This document shows, one piece after another, positions 63,010 through 64,000 of a stretch of DNA of 64,000 nt; the first letter of the stretch is position 1, and each line of letters begins with the position of its first letter. A program made the position numbers and the translations under genes. Origin of the DNA: Kitasatospora arboriphila (GTDB lineage Bacteria; Actinomycetota; Actinomycetes; Mycobacteriales; Mycobacteriaceae); the NCBI RefSeq assembly GCF_000717275.1, contig NZ_JNYV01000002.1:1302001-1366000 (forward strand). The letters run 5' to 3'. A model generated the notes under the pieces. That model had not been told where the DNA came from. It saw nothing but the letters and a program-made list of their open reading frames with translations, and ran no database searches.

Positions 63010-63780
63010 ATGTCACGCGACCTCGGATGGATCCGGCAGTTCCATCAGCCCACGTCCCCGGCAAATCCGCCTCTGTTGATCTTTCCCCACGCGGGTAGCG
63101 GGGCATCGACCTACCGGGCGTTCTCCAAAGAACTCAGGTCCTCCTTCGACGTGATCGTCTTCCAATATCCGGGACGGCAGGACCGCGCACGGGAGGCGCC
63201 GGCCGAAACCTTGCCCGATCTTGCTGCGGGCGCCTTTGCAGAGTTCGTCGAATCGAGATGGAACCGGCAGGCAGCGATCACCGTGTTCGGCCACAGCATG
63301 GGTGCTGTCACCGCGTTCGAGTTCGTCCGTCTGGCCGAAGCCCGCGGCATCGACGTGCGGTTGCTCGGGGTGTCGGCGTCGGTGGCCCCATCACAGGTTG
63401 CGGACCTGCCTCCCCACCCGACGGGCGACGAGGAATTGCTCGAGCACCTCTCAGCGCTGAACGGCACCGGTGGTGACGTACTGGCGAGTGCGGATGTGAT
63501 GCGAATGGCGTTGCCTGTCATGAAGATCGACTACCGCGCCTTCGATGCCTACTCCTGCGGCACCGAGGTGACGGTCGCGGCCCCGATCCGCGCCATGGGG
63601 GGCGCGGAGGACCCCTTCATCACCCCCGGCCAACTGCACGGCTGGGGCACACACACCACCGGTTCGGTGGATGTGACCGTCTTCGACGGCGGGCACTTCT
63701 ATCTCGACGAGAACCGTGACGATGTCGCCGAGTTGCTCGTCGCCGAACCCGCGGCAGCACAACAATCGATCCAGCGGTAG
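63010..63780 (+). CDS. type II thioesterase of the siderophore cluster
   Basis: The 256-residue alpha/beta hydrolase has LIFPHAGSGASTYRAF, nucleophile GHSMGAVTAFEF, acid GGAEDPFI and catalytic His in DGGHFYLDE, matching type II editing/release thioesterases (NbtA/MbtT-like). It can remove stalled acyl groups from NRPS/PKS carriers or stand in for the TE missing from the NRPS. ATG 63010 follows GAAGGAG. It is followed 12 nt later by the PKS gene. Confidence 0.9.
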   Translation: MSRDLGWIRQFHQPTSPANPPLLIFPHAGSGASTYRAFSKELRSSFDVIVFQYPGRQDRAREAPAETLPDLAAGAFAEFVESRWNRQAAITVFGHSMGAVTAFEFVRLAEARGIDVRLLGVSASVAPSQVADLPPHPTGDEELLEHLSALNGTGGDVLASADVMRMALPVMKIDYRAFDAYSCGTEVTVAAPIRAMGGAEDPFITPGQLHGWGTHTTGSVDVTVFDGGHFYLDENRDDVAELLVAEPAAAQQSIQR

Positions 63781-63792
63781 CGGAGCCGGCGA

Positions 63793-64000
63793 ATGTCAGC
63801 CAACACGAACGATCCGATCGTCATCTCCGGGATGGCCGTGGAAGCGCCGGGAGGAATCGAGGACACCGGAGCCTTCTGGGAGGCACTCGTTGCCGGGCGT
63901 GAGCTGATCTGTCCTTTTCCCAGAGACCGCGACTGGCCGATCGAGGAGCTGTTCGCTCTGCACCGGCTCGACGGTTGGAGTGCCGTCGCCGATGCCGGTG
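63793..64000 (+). CDS. polyketide synthase, N-terminal fragment (window edge)
   Basis: The frame starts at ATG 63793 and runs off the right edge. It encodes DPIVISGMAVEAPGGIEDTG, AFWEALVAGRELI and CPFPRDRDWPIEELF, the N-terminal ketosynthase signature of modular PKSs. By position it corresponds to MbtC/NbtB, which extend the siderophore backbone with an acetate unit. Only about 69 residues are visible; domain content is unknown. Confidence 0.85.
   Translation, partial: MSANTNDPIVISGMAVEAPGGIEDTGAFWEALVAGRELICPFPRDRDWPIEELFALHRLDGWSAVADAG

Overview
The window is high-GC, gene-dense actinobacterial chromosome. It most likely comes from a mycolic-acid-containing member of the Mycobacteriales close to Gordonia, Rhodococcus or Nocardia (inference from gene content and order). 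Supporting signs are an F420-dependent glucose-6-phosphate dehydrogenase, a PknG-GlnH-GlnX sensing module, MbtG/MbtK-type siderophore enzymes, IdeR-like iron boxes, frequent GTG starts, 4-nt ATGA/GTGA overlaps and several promoters that look leaderless. The genus cannot be proved from the sequence alone.

Layout. 1-6.7 kb: the end of a CysC-type APS kinase, a GNAT acetyltransferase, then surface-polysaccharide genes (a DUF6541 membrane protein, a GalE-like epimerase, and dTDP-rhamnose genes rmlB facing rmlA-rmlC). 6.7-11.9 kb: a complete five-gene Opp/Nik-type ABC importer, divergent from an ArsR regulator with a His-rich C-terminus; a 9-2-9 palindrome lies between them. 11.9-15.1 kb: a second polysaccharide block (DUF2304, two GT2 glycosyltransferases, a flippase). 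15.1-21 kb: an M1 peptidase, a DoxX protein and a 1292-aa Pls/PosA-type synthetase whose adenylation pocket reads as lysine. 21-28.5 kb: accessory metabolism (esterase, glutaryl-CoA dehydrogenase, Rv3406-like alkylsulfatase dioxygenase, a TetR/hydrolase/SDR cassette flanked by two copies of the dioxygenase 3' end, and an MpaB-type oxygenase). 28.4-30.4 kb: an ABC exporter whose promoter carries a SoxR/MerR-type operator.

30.5-54 kb follows the order of M. tuberculosis Rv0407-Rv0423: fgd, pta, ackA, pknG, glnH, glnX, mutT3, thiE, thiO, thiS, thiG, thiD, thiC. Lineage-specific genes are inserted at three points: DUF1206/LysR/EamA/TetR; WYL/VOC/LeuA-regulatory-domain; and an ABC-2 transporter. 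Thiamine synthesis is controlled by two TPP riboswitches, one before thiO and one before thiC. A stand-alone 2-isopropylmalate-synthase regulatory domain has a promoter and a 12-residue leader peptide containing Ile-Leu-Val-Val.

54.1-64 kb is the start of a mycobactin/nocobactin-type siderophore cluster: salicyl-AMP ligase divergent from salicylate synthase, a cyclization NRPS, a lysine N6-hydroxylase, a lysine N-acyltransferase, a thioesterase and the first residues of a polyketide synthase cut by the window end. Iron boxes sit in both divergent promoter regions. No tRNA, rRNA, CRISPR array, insertion sequence, integrase or phage gene was recognised.
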